From Burkholderiales bacterium UBA2647 (GTDB lineage: Bacteria; Pseudomonadota; Gammaproteobacteria; Burkholderiales; Burkholderiaceae_E): 14,590 nt of DNA. The translations under genes and the position numbers were made by a program. The stretch is taken from the NCBI GenBank assembly GCA_002359635.1, contig DENJ01000069.1:2410-16999 (forward strand). Reading direction: 5' to 3'. Of the stretch, positions 7,129-14,251 are shown one piece after another; the first letter of the stretch is position 1, and every line of letters begins with the position of its first letter. A model generated the notes under the pieces. It ran no database searches, was not told the DNA's origin, and was given only the letters and a program-made list of their open reading frames with translations.

Positions 7129-8160
7129 ATGGACAGACGCGGGTTTATACGCACAGCAGGCGTTGCCGGAGCTGGGGCGGGGGTCGCCGGTGCACCGGCA
7201 GTGGTCGCGGCACAGCAGCCGGTCAAGTGGAAAATGCAATCGATGTGGAGTTCGGCCGAGCTAACCTACAAGGTGTTTGAGGATTTGTGCGGCCGCATCA
7301 ACAAGCTCTGCTCCGGCAAGCTGGAAATTACACCGTTCGCGGCTGGCGCAGTGACTGGCCCGTTCGAGACGCTCGATGCAGTGTCTGCCGGCGTCCTACA
7401 GGGTCACTCCTCCTGGCCCGGCTACTTCTCGGGCAAGGACCCGGGGCTGGCGGTTATTAGCGACTTCGTGTTCGGCTACACCCACCCCTGGCAGGCGGAG
7501 GCCTGGTACTACCAAAAGGGCGGCTTAGACATGTTGCGGGAGGCCTACGCAAAATTCAACGTGTATCCGGTTGGCGTGAGCTGGTGGGGCGTCGAAGCGA
7601 TCGTCGCCAAGAAGCCGATCCGCAACATGGCCGACTTCAAGGGCGTGAAGATCCGCTCCCCGCAGGGCATGACCGCGGAGGTCCTTACCAAGCTCGGAGC
7701 CTCTATCGTGGTGCTGCCTGGCGGCGAAGTCTATTCGGCGCTCGACAAGGGGGTGGTCGATGCTGCCGACTGGGCCACCATCTCGATGAACCAGCGCATG
7801 GGCTTCCATGAAGTCGCCAAGTTCCCCGTCATTGTCGGCCATTCGATGCCGGTACAGGAGTTTAGTGTCAACATGGCCGCGTGGAAAGCGCTGCCCGAAG
7901 ACGTCAAGTTAACGGTTTCGACCGCGGTGCGCGAATGGACCTGGGACCAAATCCAACGCGTCGCCGTCGATGACGTGCGCGTGCTGATCGACCTGAAGAA
8001 GAAGGGCGTCAACCGCATCGTCTGGGACGACGCAGAGCAGGGCAAGATCCGGGACCTTGCGCACAAGACTTGGGAAGACTGGTCCAAGAAAGGTCCGCTG
8101 GCAAAACGTGCCTACGACTCTCAGCTTGCCTGGCTGAAGGACCTCGGGCTTGTTGCATGA
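7129..8160 (+). CDS. dctP: TRAP transporter substrate-binding protein DctP (Tat-exported)
   Basis: Periplasmic receptor of a TRAP transporter, binding a carboxylate and delivering it to the DctQM membrane complex. The product is 343 residues. It begins MDRRGFIRTAGV, a twin-arginine motif followed by a small-residue hydrophobic stretch ending PAVVAA, so export of the folded protein by Tat is likely. The conserved carboxylate-binding arginine is R176 in VKIRSPQG. GGEVYSALDKGVVDAADW (198-215) corresponds to the conserved segment that contacts ligand and metal in 2-oxoacid receptors such as TakP (family knowledge). The ATG at 7129 is chosen because AAGGAG lies 6 nt upstream. An upstream in-frame ATG at 7057 sits right at the predicted transcription start and has no ribosome site. 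It overlaps dctQ by ATGA. The ligand is probably an organic acid, not further defined. Confidence 0.93.
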   Translation: MDRRGFIRTAGVAGAGAGVAGAPAVVAAQQPVKWKMQSMWSSAELTYKVFEDLCGRINKLCSGKLEITPFAAGAVTGPFETLDAVSAGVLQGHSSWPGYFSGKDPGLAVISDFVFGYTHPWQAEAWYYQKGGLDMLREAYAKFNVYPVGVSWWGVEAIVAKKPIRNMADFKGVKIRSPQGMTAEVLTKLGASIVVLPGGEVYSALDKGVVDAADWATISMNQRMGFHEVAKFPVIVGHSMPVQEFSVNMAAWKALPEDVKLTVSTAVREWTWDQIQRVAVDDVRVLIDLKKKGVNRIVWDDAEQGKIRDLAHKTWEDWSKKGPLAKRAYDSQLAWLKDLGLVA

Positions 8161-8714
8161 CTTCATCGGCGCGGCATTCAGGCGGCGCCGCCCAAAGACC
8201 CCTTAAAGGCCTGCTAGGGCGCTCTTGCGATCTGATCGATCGCGTTAATGAAAGGGCCGGGCTGTTCTGGGGGTTTTCGATCATCGCCGTGACCGCGACA
8301 GTGCTCTACGAGGTGGTTGCACGTACGGCGTTCGGCGCGCCGACCCCGTGGGGCAACGAAACCACAATCTACTTGTCCGCGATGGCCTACCTACTTGCTG
8401 GCGGCTATGCGCTCCTGCACCGTCGCCATGTGCGCATTGACGTCATCTACGAAAAACTGTCGGCACGTACCCGCAGCCGACTCGACGCGTTCACGTTCGT
8501 GTTCTTCCTAGCCTATGTGCTCACGCTGATCTGGGCCGGAGGCAACGACGCGTGGAACTCGTACCAGATCGGCGAGACCACCGGCACACCGTGGAATCCT
8601 CCTATCTGGCCGGTCAAGATCGCCATCCCCCTTGCGGGCTTGCTACTCCTGCTGCAGGGCATCGCTAACCAGTTGCGTGACCTCGGCTGGGTGCGCGGGG
8701 TTGATGACAGATGA
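8157..8714 (+). CDS. dctQ: TRAP transporter small permease DctQ
   Basis: Small four-helix inner-membrane subunit of the TRAP transporter, 185 residues. Hydrophobic segments lie at roughly residues 35-55 (GLFWGFSIIAVTATVLYEVV), 70-88, 110-128 and 150-170. They flank the typical TPWGNETTIYLSAMAYLLAG and RRHVRIDVIYEKLS sequences, and the E of the WxNE motif is present. The ATG at 8157 overlaps the dctP stop as ATGA, implying translational coupling; the frame is open further upstream inside dctP but that part lacks family similarity. The stop overlaps the dctM start, again as ATGA. Confidence 0.9.
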   Translation: MTSSARHSGGAAQRPLKGLLGRSCDLIDRVNERAGLFWGFSIIAVTATVLYEVVARTAFGAPTPWGNETTIYLSAMAYLLAGGYALLHRRHVRIDVIYEKLSARTRSRLDAFTFVFFLAYVLTLIWAGGNDAWNSYQIGETTGTPWNPPIWPVKIAIPLAGLLLLLQGIANQLRDLGWVRGVDDR

Positions 8715-10027
8715 GCATAGAACTTCTGAGTCTCCTATTCGTGACGGTTTTCGCCGTGACGCTTCTCACCGGTCTGCCGCTGGCCTTCGCCACCGGCGCA
8801 GTGGCGGTGGTATTCGCGGTGGTGCTGTTCGGCATGCCTGGCTTGAACCTGATCGTCAGCCGCATGTTCACACTGTTGAGCAACTACGTGCTGGTCTCGG
8901 TGCCGCTGTTCATTTTCATGGCCTGTATTTTAGAGCGAGCCGGCATCGCCGAGGCGATTTTCCGCGCGGTGCACGTATGGGCTGGACGCATCCGCGGCGG
9001 CTTAGCGGTGGCAGTGATCATCTCGTGCGCGCTTATGGCCGCAATGGTCGGCGTGATCGGCGCGGAAATCGTCACCATGGGCGTGGTCGCGCTGCCCGCC
9101 ATGCTTGAAAGGAAATACAAGAAGGAGCTGGCATTGGGATGCATCTGCGCTGGCGGTGGCCTAGCCACGCTGATACCGCCCAGCGTGGTGTTCATCATGT
9201 TTGGCCTGACCGCGGGCGTCTCGATCGGCCAGCTCTACATAGCGGGGGTGATCCCGGGGCTAATGCTGGCCGGCATGTACATCGTCTACATCATCGTACG
9301 CTGTCAGCTGCAGCCGGAAATTGCGCCGCCGGCCTCTGCCGATGAGCTGGCGATGACTCTAGGCGAGAAACTCGCGCTGCTCAAGGAGCTGATCCTCCCA
9401 GCTCTAGTGGCGTTCAGCGTGCTGGGCACCCTCTACATGGGTTGGGCTACGCCCACCGAAGCCGCTGGGGTGGGCGTGATCGGCGCTCTGGTTGCGGCGA
9501 CGATCAATCGCAAGCTTACCTGGGAAGGGCTCCGCATAGCGGTTGGCAACACCACCAAGGTCACCGCGATGCTCTATTGGCTGTTCTTCGGCTCCTCGGC
9601 ACTGATCGGCGTCTACACGTTGGCCGGTGGCACCAAGCTGATACAGGATGCGATGGCTGGACTGCCGGTCGGGCCGATGGGCGTGATCATCATTATGATG
9701 ATCATCTGGATCATCCTGGGGTGTTTCATCGACTGGATCGGCATCCTGCTCCTGACCGCGCCGATCTTCGTGCCGGTGGCCTCCAAGCTCGGGTTCGACC
9801 TGGTATGGCTAGGCGTACTGTTCTGCATGAACATGCAGATCTCCTACATATCGCCGCCATTCGGTCCGGCTGCGTTCTACCTGAAAGGAGTGGTCCCACC
9901 CGACATCACGCTGGGCGACATCTTCGGCTCCATATGGCCCTACATGGCACTGCAAATCGTTTCGCTCGGCCTAGTGATCGCATTCCCGCAGATCGCGCTT
10001 TGGCTTCCCAGCACTATGACGCGATAG
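8711..10027 (+). CDS. dctM: TRAP transporter large permease DctM
   Basis: Large inner-membrane subunit that carries out sodium-coupled import in the DctM/ion-transporter superfamily. It is 438 residues, the normal length, and hydrophobic throughout with about 12 membrane segments. Signature stretches are VPLFIFMACILERAGIA, MVGVIGAEIVTMG, GGGLATLIPPSVVFIMFG, WATPTEAAGVGVIGAL and QISYISPPFGPAAFYLKG. The start at 8711 overlaps the dctQ stop by four bases. The FAD-oxidoreductase gene begins 16 bp after its stop, so the operon continues from transport into metabolism. Confidence 0.95.
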   Translation: MSIELLSLLFVTVFAVTLLTGLPLAFATGAVAVVFAVVLFGMPGLNLIVSRMFTLLSNYVLVSVPLFIFMACILERAGIAEAIFRAVHVWAGRIRGGLAVAVIISCALMAAMVGVIGAEIVTMGVVALPAMLERKYKKELALGCICAGGGLATLIPPSVVFIMFGLTAGVSIGQLYIAGVIPGLMLAGMYIVYIIVRCQLQPEIAPPASADELAMTLGEKLALLKELILPALVAFSVLGTLYMGWATPTEAAGVGVIGALVAATINRKLTWEGLRIAVGNTTKVTAMLYWLFFGSSALIGVYTLAGGTKLIQDAMAGLPVGPMGVIIIMMIIWIILGCFIDWIGILLLTAPIFVPVASKLGFDLVWLGVLFCMNMQISYISPPFGPAAFYLKGVVPPDITLGDIFGSIWPYMALQIVSLGLVIAFPQIALWLPSTMTR

Positions 10028-10043
10028 CCCTCCCCGGACCGCT

Positions 10044-11873
10044 ATGGAAAGACGCCTCGACGAACTGGTCGATGTGATGAGCGTTCCCCCAGACGGGGAT
10101 GCGGCAAACGCCCTGGTGAGGGTGCCGGACCGCCCGGCCGATCGAGAGATAGATTGCGAGGTGCTCGTAGCCGGCGGCGGCACCGGCGGCGTGGCCGCGG
10201 CGCTGGCAGCCGCGAGGAGGGGACGTCGCACCTGCCTCATTGAGGAAACAGACTGGTTGGGTGGGCAACTGAGCGCGCAGGGCAACTCTGCCCTAGACGA
10301 GCATGATTACATCGAGTCATTCGGTGGAACCGCGAGCTACTACGGGTTGCGCGACCGGCTGCGCGATCACTATCGCACGTGTGCAGGCGCGGCTGGAAAG
10401 GATCCCGCATTCAATCCCGGCGCGTGCTGGGTCACACGCTTGGCTTTCGAGCCGGCGGTCGCGTCCCGCTATATGTACGACATGCTCGCACCTTTCGTGG
10501 CAAGCGGTATGTTGAGCATTTTTTTCCGGACCAAGACGGTGGCTGCTGACGCAGAAGAGGGCCAGATAAGGTCGCTCACCGCCCTGGATCTTGAAGTGGG
10601 CCACCTGATCAGCTTTCGCGCCGCGATGGTGATTGACGCAACCGAATTGGGCGACTTGCTGCCGTTGGCAGGTGTCGACTACCGCGTCGGCGCGGAGAGC
10701 GTGGCTCAGACAGGCGAAACTCACGCGCAACCGCAGGCCCCCAAACCTCATTGCGTGCAAAGCTTCACCTATCCATTCGTCGCAGAGCGTCGACCGGACG
10801 GAGAGAACCATGTCATTCCTGCGCCGCACAGATACGTGCACTACCGCGATGCTCAGCCCTACAGCCTAACCATCGAGGTGCATGGCGGCGAAATCTACGG
10901 AGAGGATAGTGGCTGGCTTGAATACAAGCTGTTTGAGCGCATGCCCGGCACAAAGGGCGGGCTGTGGACCTATCGCCGGTTACTCGCGGCCAGCCAGTTC
11001 GGCACGCAGGTGCCCTATGACCTGGCTATGATCAATTGGCCCAGCAATGACTACCGTGACCGGAGCATCATTGATCGGCCTGCGGGGGAAGTGGCGGCGG
11101 CTCTGCAGGACGCCAAGCGGGTTAGCCTGGGGTTCCTGCTTTGGCTTCAAACCGAAGCGCCGGTTGAGGCCTGTAGCCGCGGCGCGCCGGAACTCCGACT
11201 GCGCCCCGACCTGATGGGTACCGCCGACGGTCTGTCGAAGTTTCCGTACATCCGCGAATCACGGCGAATCGTTGCGCATAAGACGGTGGTCGAAGAGGAA
11301 GTGTCGGCGCACTTCCAGGCTGGGCCGCGGGCAGCGCATTTTGACGATTCGGTCGGCATTGGCTGGTACCCGATCGACATCCATCGCGCCGGACCCGAGG
11401 ATGTCGGCATTAGCTGTCGGACCCGGCCGTTCCAGATTCCGCTGGGCGCATTATTGCCCGTACGCACCTGCAACCTGATCGCAGGCTGTAAAAACATCGG
11501 CACTACCCATATCACCAACGGTTCCTACCGACTTCACCCTGTCGAATGGAATATCGGCGAGGCAGCCGGCGCCGTAGCGGCTTTTGCGATCGCTGCCGGC
11601 CTAACGCTTTCCGGGGTCCGCGATGCCCGCCTCACAGAGTTTCAGCGCAGCCTGCTTGCCGACGGAATGCCGCTTGCCTGGGTGATCGACGTCGGCGTCA
11701 AGCATCCGGCGTTTGCCGCAGTGCAGGACCTGTTCATGACGGGCAAGCTCGCCATCGGCCTGCGCTTCGAACCCGATGCGCCACTTGCGGTCGGCGACTG
11801 GCACGCATGGGGCGGCCGAGGTGCACCACCGGCCACCCGGGCGGAGGGCGCATTGTGCCTGTACGCTAGGTGA
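10044..11873 (+). CDS. FAD-dependent oxidoreductase (FAD_oxidored-type)
   Basis: A 609-residue flavoprotein of unknown substrate. Residues 39-68 form the Rossmann ADP-binding fold: EVLVAGGGTGGVAAALAA, with the GxGxxG-type loop at 44-49 and a following acidic E67-E68 that would hold the FAD ribose. WLGGQLSAQG (71-80) is the adjoining signature of the FAD_oxidored family. A C-terminal flavin segment is visible around 470-505: LLPVRTCNLIAGCKNIG, then HPVEWNIGEAAGAVAAFA. The start is uncertain: ATG 10044 is used, ATG 10077 is an in-frame alternative, and neither has a clear ribosome site. It lies 16 bp after dctM, in the same operon. Its role is probably to oxidise the imported compound or a hydroxylated intermediate (inference). 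Confidence 0.85.
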   Translation: MERRLDELVDVMSVPPDGDAANALVRVPDRPADREIDCEVLVAGGGTGGVAAALAAARRGRRTCLIEETDWLGGQLSAQGNSALDEHDYIESFGGTASYYGLRDRLRDHYRTCAGAAGKDPAFNPGACWVTRLAFEPAVASRYMYDMLAPFVASGMLSIFFRTKTVAADAEEGQIRSLTALDLEVGHLISFRAAMVIDATELGDLLPLAGVDYRVGAESVAQTGETHAQPQAPKPHCVQSFTYPFVAERRPDGENHVIPAPHRYVHYRDAQPYSLTIEVHGGEIYGEDSGWLEYKLFERMPGTKGGLWTYRRLLAASQFGTQVPYDLAMINWPSNDYRDRSIIDRPAGEVAAALQDAKRVSLGFLLWLQTEAPVEACSRGAPELRLRPDLMGTADGLSKFPYIRESRRIVAHKTVVEEEVSAHFQAGPRAAHFDDSVGIGWYPIDIHRAGPEDVGISCRTRPFQIPLGALLPVRTCNLIAGCKNIGTTHITNGSYRLHPVEWNIGEAAGAVAAFAIAAGLTLSGVRDARLTEFQRSLLADGMPLAWVIDVGVKHPAFAAVQDLFMTGKLAIGLRFEPDAPLAVGDWHAWGGRGAPPATRAEGALCLYAR

Positions 11874-11930
11874 GCCTTGGCGGTCCGACTGCGATAATAA
11901 AACGTGCCATTTCTGAAGGTGCGCTGAATC

Positions 11931-12785
11931 ATGGAAATCAAACATCACAATGCCAGACTCTCCAAGGTCGCCCTGCATTACGTCACCGCCGGGTTAGGCG
12001 ATCCCGTAGTGCTGGTCCATGGCTGGCCGTCCACATGGTTTGAATGGCGCCATGTGATCCCCTTGCTGGCCTCCTGCTATCGGGTCATCGCGCCCGACCT
12101 GCGCGGTCTGGGGGACAGTTCGCGACCCGCGGACGGCTACGACAAGAAGACGCTTGCCGCCGACCTGTGGGAACTGTTGTCGGGCTCTCTCGGTCTGAAG
12201 CAGTGGCACTTGGTCGGCCATGACTGGGGTGGACCGGTCGCCTTTGCACTTACATCCCGGCATCCCGAGGCGATCCGCACGCTGGCACTGCTAGACGTGA
12301 CCCCGCCGGGCATCGGACCGGACTTCTCCCAGGGCGGCAGGCGTTGGCACCATGCCTTCCACATGACGCCTGACCTGCCCGAGGCGCTGGTGCATGGCCG
12401 CGAACGCGAGTACCTGGGTTGGTTCTACGAGGCCTTCTCGTGGCAGCGGGGCGCGATCGGCTCGGACGACATCGACGAGTACTTGCGCACCTACACCCAG
12501 CCGGGCGCTCTGCGCGCCGGCTTTGCGCTCTATCGCAACATGCAGCGGGATGCGGAGGATAATCGAGCCCTGGTTGCGGCCGGATTGCGCTTGCCCATGC
12601 CAGTGCTGGGCGTAGGTGGCGGACGCTCCGAAGCACGCGGTCGCGGAGATGAGCCCGCAGCGGCGTTGCGCGAGGTGGCCAGCAACGTGACCAGCGCAGT
12701 GATTGCGGACTGCGGACATTTTATTCCTGAAGAGAAGCCGACAGAGCTGGCCGCGCTTTTGCTCGAGCATTTCGCACGCGGCTGA
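11931..12785 (+). CDS. Alpha/beta-fold hydrolase with Asp nucleophile (epoxide hydrolase or dehalogenase-like)
   Basis: A 284-residue cytoplasmic hydrolase. H30-G-W-P33 is the oxyanion motif. The nucleophile elbow GHDWGG places D98 as the attacking residue, which indicates epoxide hydrolases or haloalkane/haloacid dehalogenases rather than Ser esterases. The catalytic His is H263 in DCGHF. The acid is probably D122 in LLDVTPP, with D240 as an alternative. Cap-region Tyr161, Trp164 and Tyr166 could activate an epoxide oxygen or bind halide. The residue after the nucleophile is Trp99, not the Arg of fluoroacetate dehalogenases. The ATG at 11931 has GAAGGT 10 nt upstream. It lies 57 bp after the FAD oxidoreductase and is followed by a terminator, so it closes the operon. 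Epoxide hydrolysis is the favoured guess; the substrate is unknown. Confidence 0.88.
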   Translation: MEIKHHNARLSKVALHYVTAGLGDPVVLVHGWPSTWFEWRHVIPLLASCYRVIAPDLRGLGDSSRPADGYDKKTLAADLWELLSGSLGLKQWHLVGHDWGGPVAFALTSRHPEAIRTLALLDVTPPGIGPDFSQGGRRWHHAFHMTPDLPEALVHGREREYLGWFYEAFSWQRGAIGSDDIDEYLRTYTQPGALRAGFALYRNMQRDAEDNRALVAAGLRLPMPVLGVGGGRSEARGRGDEPAAALREVASNVTSAVIADCGHFIPEEKPTELAALLLEHFARG

Positions 12786-12801
12786 GTCGGACTAAGCACG
12801 C

Positions 12802-12833
12802 AAACGGGCCCGTGGCGCCCCACGTGCCCCTTT
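12802..12833 (+). terminator. Rho-independent-like terminator of the TRAP/catabolic operon
   Basis: GGGCCCGTGG (12806-12815) pairs with CCACGTGCCC (12820-12829) at nine of ten positions around the tetraloop CGCC. AAA lies before the stem and CTTT after it. It sits 16 bp beyond the hydrolase stop codon. The T-run is short, so termination may be partial. Confidence 0.62.
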
Positions 12834-12899
12834 GTCGGCATGCGAAGCGGGGTGGGTCGATGACGGGATGGCACCAAGGACTTTAAAATCCACTGTTGA

Positions 12900-13097
12900 T
12901 TAGTCGGCTGCGCCATTGGTTGGGCCGATATTTGCTTACGCTTCAATCACACAGCCTGCGGGCAATTGAAGGCATCAGGGCAATAACTTCTCAAGTTTCA
13001 AAGCGCAATTGGGAACCACTTAACCGGCAGCATTTTCGGCATGGACTCATATGACATTTTTAGCCAGATACAAACCGTCTCGGGTAATCTTAGTCAT
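12900..13097 (-). pseudogene. IS110-family transposase, decayed N-terminal fragment
   Basis: On the minus strand, an ATG at 13097 with AAGGAG 7 nt upstream opens MTKITRDGLYLAKNV. This matches the N-terminus of IS110-family DEDD transposases (normally GLDLAKNVFQVH). The catalytic Asp is Tyr here. Reading on in the same frame through stops at 13047-13049, 13020-13022, 12975-12977 and 12936-12938 still gives family-like sequence: VHAENAAG, ALKLEKLLP, LQLPAGCVIEA. The match then fades near 12900. Only about 65 codons remain of a gene normally over 300, so this is an inactive relic. It lies between the operon terminator and the PanB-like gene. The call rests on recognisable motif order, not on a search. 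Confidence 0.72.
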
Positions 13098-13104
13098 AGG
13101 ATTT

Positions 13105-13119
13105 CTCCTTCTTGAGGAG
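13105..13119 (-). promoter_or_regulatory. Hairpin covering the ribosome site of the IS110 relic
   Basis: On the minus-strand RNA, CUCCU (13119-13115) pairs perfectly with AGGAG (13109-13105), the ribosome-binding core, across the loop CAAGA. This would hide the ribosome site of the transposase start at 13097, a common way to keep transposase synthesis low. Only five base pairs are involved, so the effect is inferred. Confidence 0.45.
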
Positions 13120-13124
13120 GTTTG

Positions 13125-13150
13125 AGATTGACATTCCGGCATGCCAATCT
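13125..13150 (-). ncRNA. Stem-loop in the leader of the IS110 relic, possible guide-RNA remnant
   Basis: AGATTGGCAT (minus strand, 13150-13141) and ATGTCAATCT (13134-13125) surround the six-base loop GCCGGA. On DNA the arms have one mismatch. In minus-strand RNA that position is a G-U pair, so the ten-pair helix is complete only on the transposase-sense strand. Some IS110-group elements encode a structured bridge RNA in the non-coding end upstream of the transposase, where this hairpin lies. Whether it belongs to such an RNA is speculative. Confidence 0.35.
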
Positions 13151-13348
13151 TTGCGCCCATGGCTAATGTCGAGAAGCCGGAAGTCCTTTCGCGTATTAGT
13201 AAACCTTCCACCGCTTGACCGTCATCACGCAGCACTTTCGCGACTCGGACGAACATCTGGAGCGTTTCGCTGTTTGGGGGTGAGCAACCTTAAGCCTGGA
13301 GGCGGCGTTTAAGTCCTATTATTGATTCGCAACAAGGAGAAACTTAAG

Positions 13349-14251
13349 ATGGCAACCCACGCAACCGGGGACGGTGGCATTCCAGCGCGAGATGCGGCGC
13401 AACGCGGACTAAAGCGCGTCATGACCCTCGGCGGAGCCTATGGCACCCGCAACTACACCGTTAAGGATCTGCGCGACCAGAAGGGCAAGCGGATATTGAC
13501 CGAGACCCTGGCCTTCACGCCCGAAGAAGCCGCCGCCGCGGAGGCGGCAGGCATCGACACCATGAAGGTGCGCTTCGACCCGAAGCGTCCCGATCTGGCT
13601 GCGGCGGTGCGCCGCGCCGCGCCCAACACCTTCATGTCGTTCTCGGTGCCGCTAGTAGCCGCGGCCACAGCGGACGAGGCCGTACGCATCGGCTACCAAG
13701 CGATGGAAATCGGTGCTGACGGCATCATGTGCCAGTGGTCACCGCGTTTTGTGGCCGCTGCGAGCGAGGCCGGCATTCCCATCGAAGGGCATGCCGGGCT
13801 GGTACCCCGTCGCAGCACATGGACCGGCGGACTGCGTGCGGTGGGCAAGACGGTCGACGAGGCGCTGTGGGTGTATCAAGAGATCAAGAAGCTCGAGGCC
13901 GCTGGGGCCTGGGCGGTCGAGGTCGAGGTGATCCCCGCTGAATTACTGCTCGAGATCAGCAGGCGCACCACGCTCCTTACCTCGTCGATCGGCGCAGGCG
14001 GTGGCGGCGACATCCAGTTCCTGTTCGCCGACGATATCCTTGGCAACAATGGTCCGCCCTACCCGCGCCACACCAAGCAGTACCGTGACTTCTTCAGGCT
14101 GAAGCAGGAGTTGCAGGCCGAACGCGTTGCGGCGTTCAAGGAGTTCATCGCAGACGTGCATTCGGGCAGATTCCCCGCCACCGAGCACGTCGTGAAGGCC
14201 CCGCCCGGCCTGGTCGACGGCTTTCTGGAACGGCTCGAGCTCAAGGGCTGA
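13349..14251 (+). CDS. PanB-superfamily protein, divergent (ketopantoate hydroxymethyltransferase-like)
   Basis: A 300-residue TIM-barrel protein related to 3-methyl-2-oxobutanoate hydroxymethyltransferase. Shared landmarks are APNTFMSFSVP (91-101), GHAGLVP with H148 (H136 of E. coli PanB), VEVEVIP with E193 (the catalytic base E181), SSIGAG (212-217) and ADDILG. The PanB metal and substrate residues are not kept. VGDS (D45) aligns with V74-R-F-D, LADLP (D84) with FSVP (S99), and KIE (K112, E114) with M127-C-Q129. The C-terminus is longer than in E. coli PanB. It is therefore probably not the pantothenate enzyme. The ATG at 13349 is chosen for AAGGAGA 8 nt upstream. A terminator and the IS110 relic separate it from the TRAP operon, so a promoter of its own is expected, but I could not identify one. 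Confidence 0.85.
   Translation: MATHATGDGGIPARDAAQRGLKRVMTLGGAYGTRNYTVKDLRDQKGKRILTETLAFTPEEAAAAEAAGIDTMKVRFDPKRPDLAAAVRRAAPNTFMSFSVPLVAAATADEAVRIGYQAMEIGADGIMCQWSPRFVAAASEAGIPIEGHAGLVPRRSTWTGGLRAVGKTVDEALWVYQEIKKLEAAGAWAVEVEVIPAELLLEISRRTTLLTSSIGAGGGGDIQFLFADDILGNNGPPYPRHTKQYRDFFRLKQELQAERVAAFKEFIADVHSGRFPATEHVVKAPPGLVDGFLERLELKG

Noticed and set aside
13047..13256. 69-residue minus-strand small protein starting at 13256
   Set aside because: Its C-terminal 16 residues are the start of the IS110 relic, with their own ribosome site; the upstream part matches no family I recognise and contains the hairpins.
13322..13348. Upstream TTG extension of the PanB-like protein
   Set aside because: The ribosome site AAGGAGA lies inside this extension and points to the ATG at 13349.
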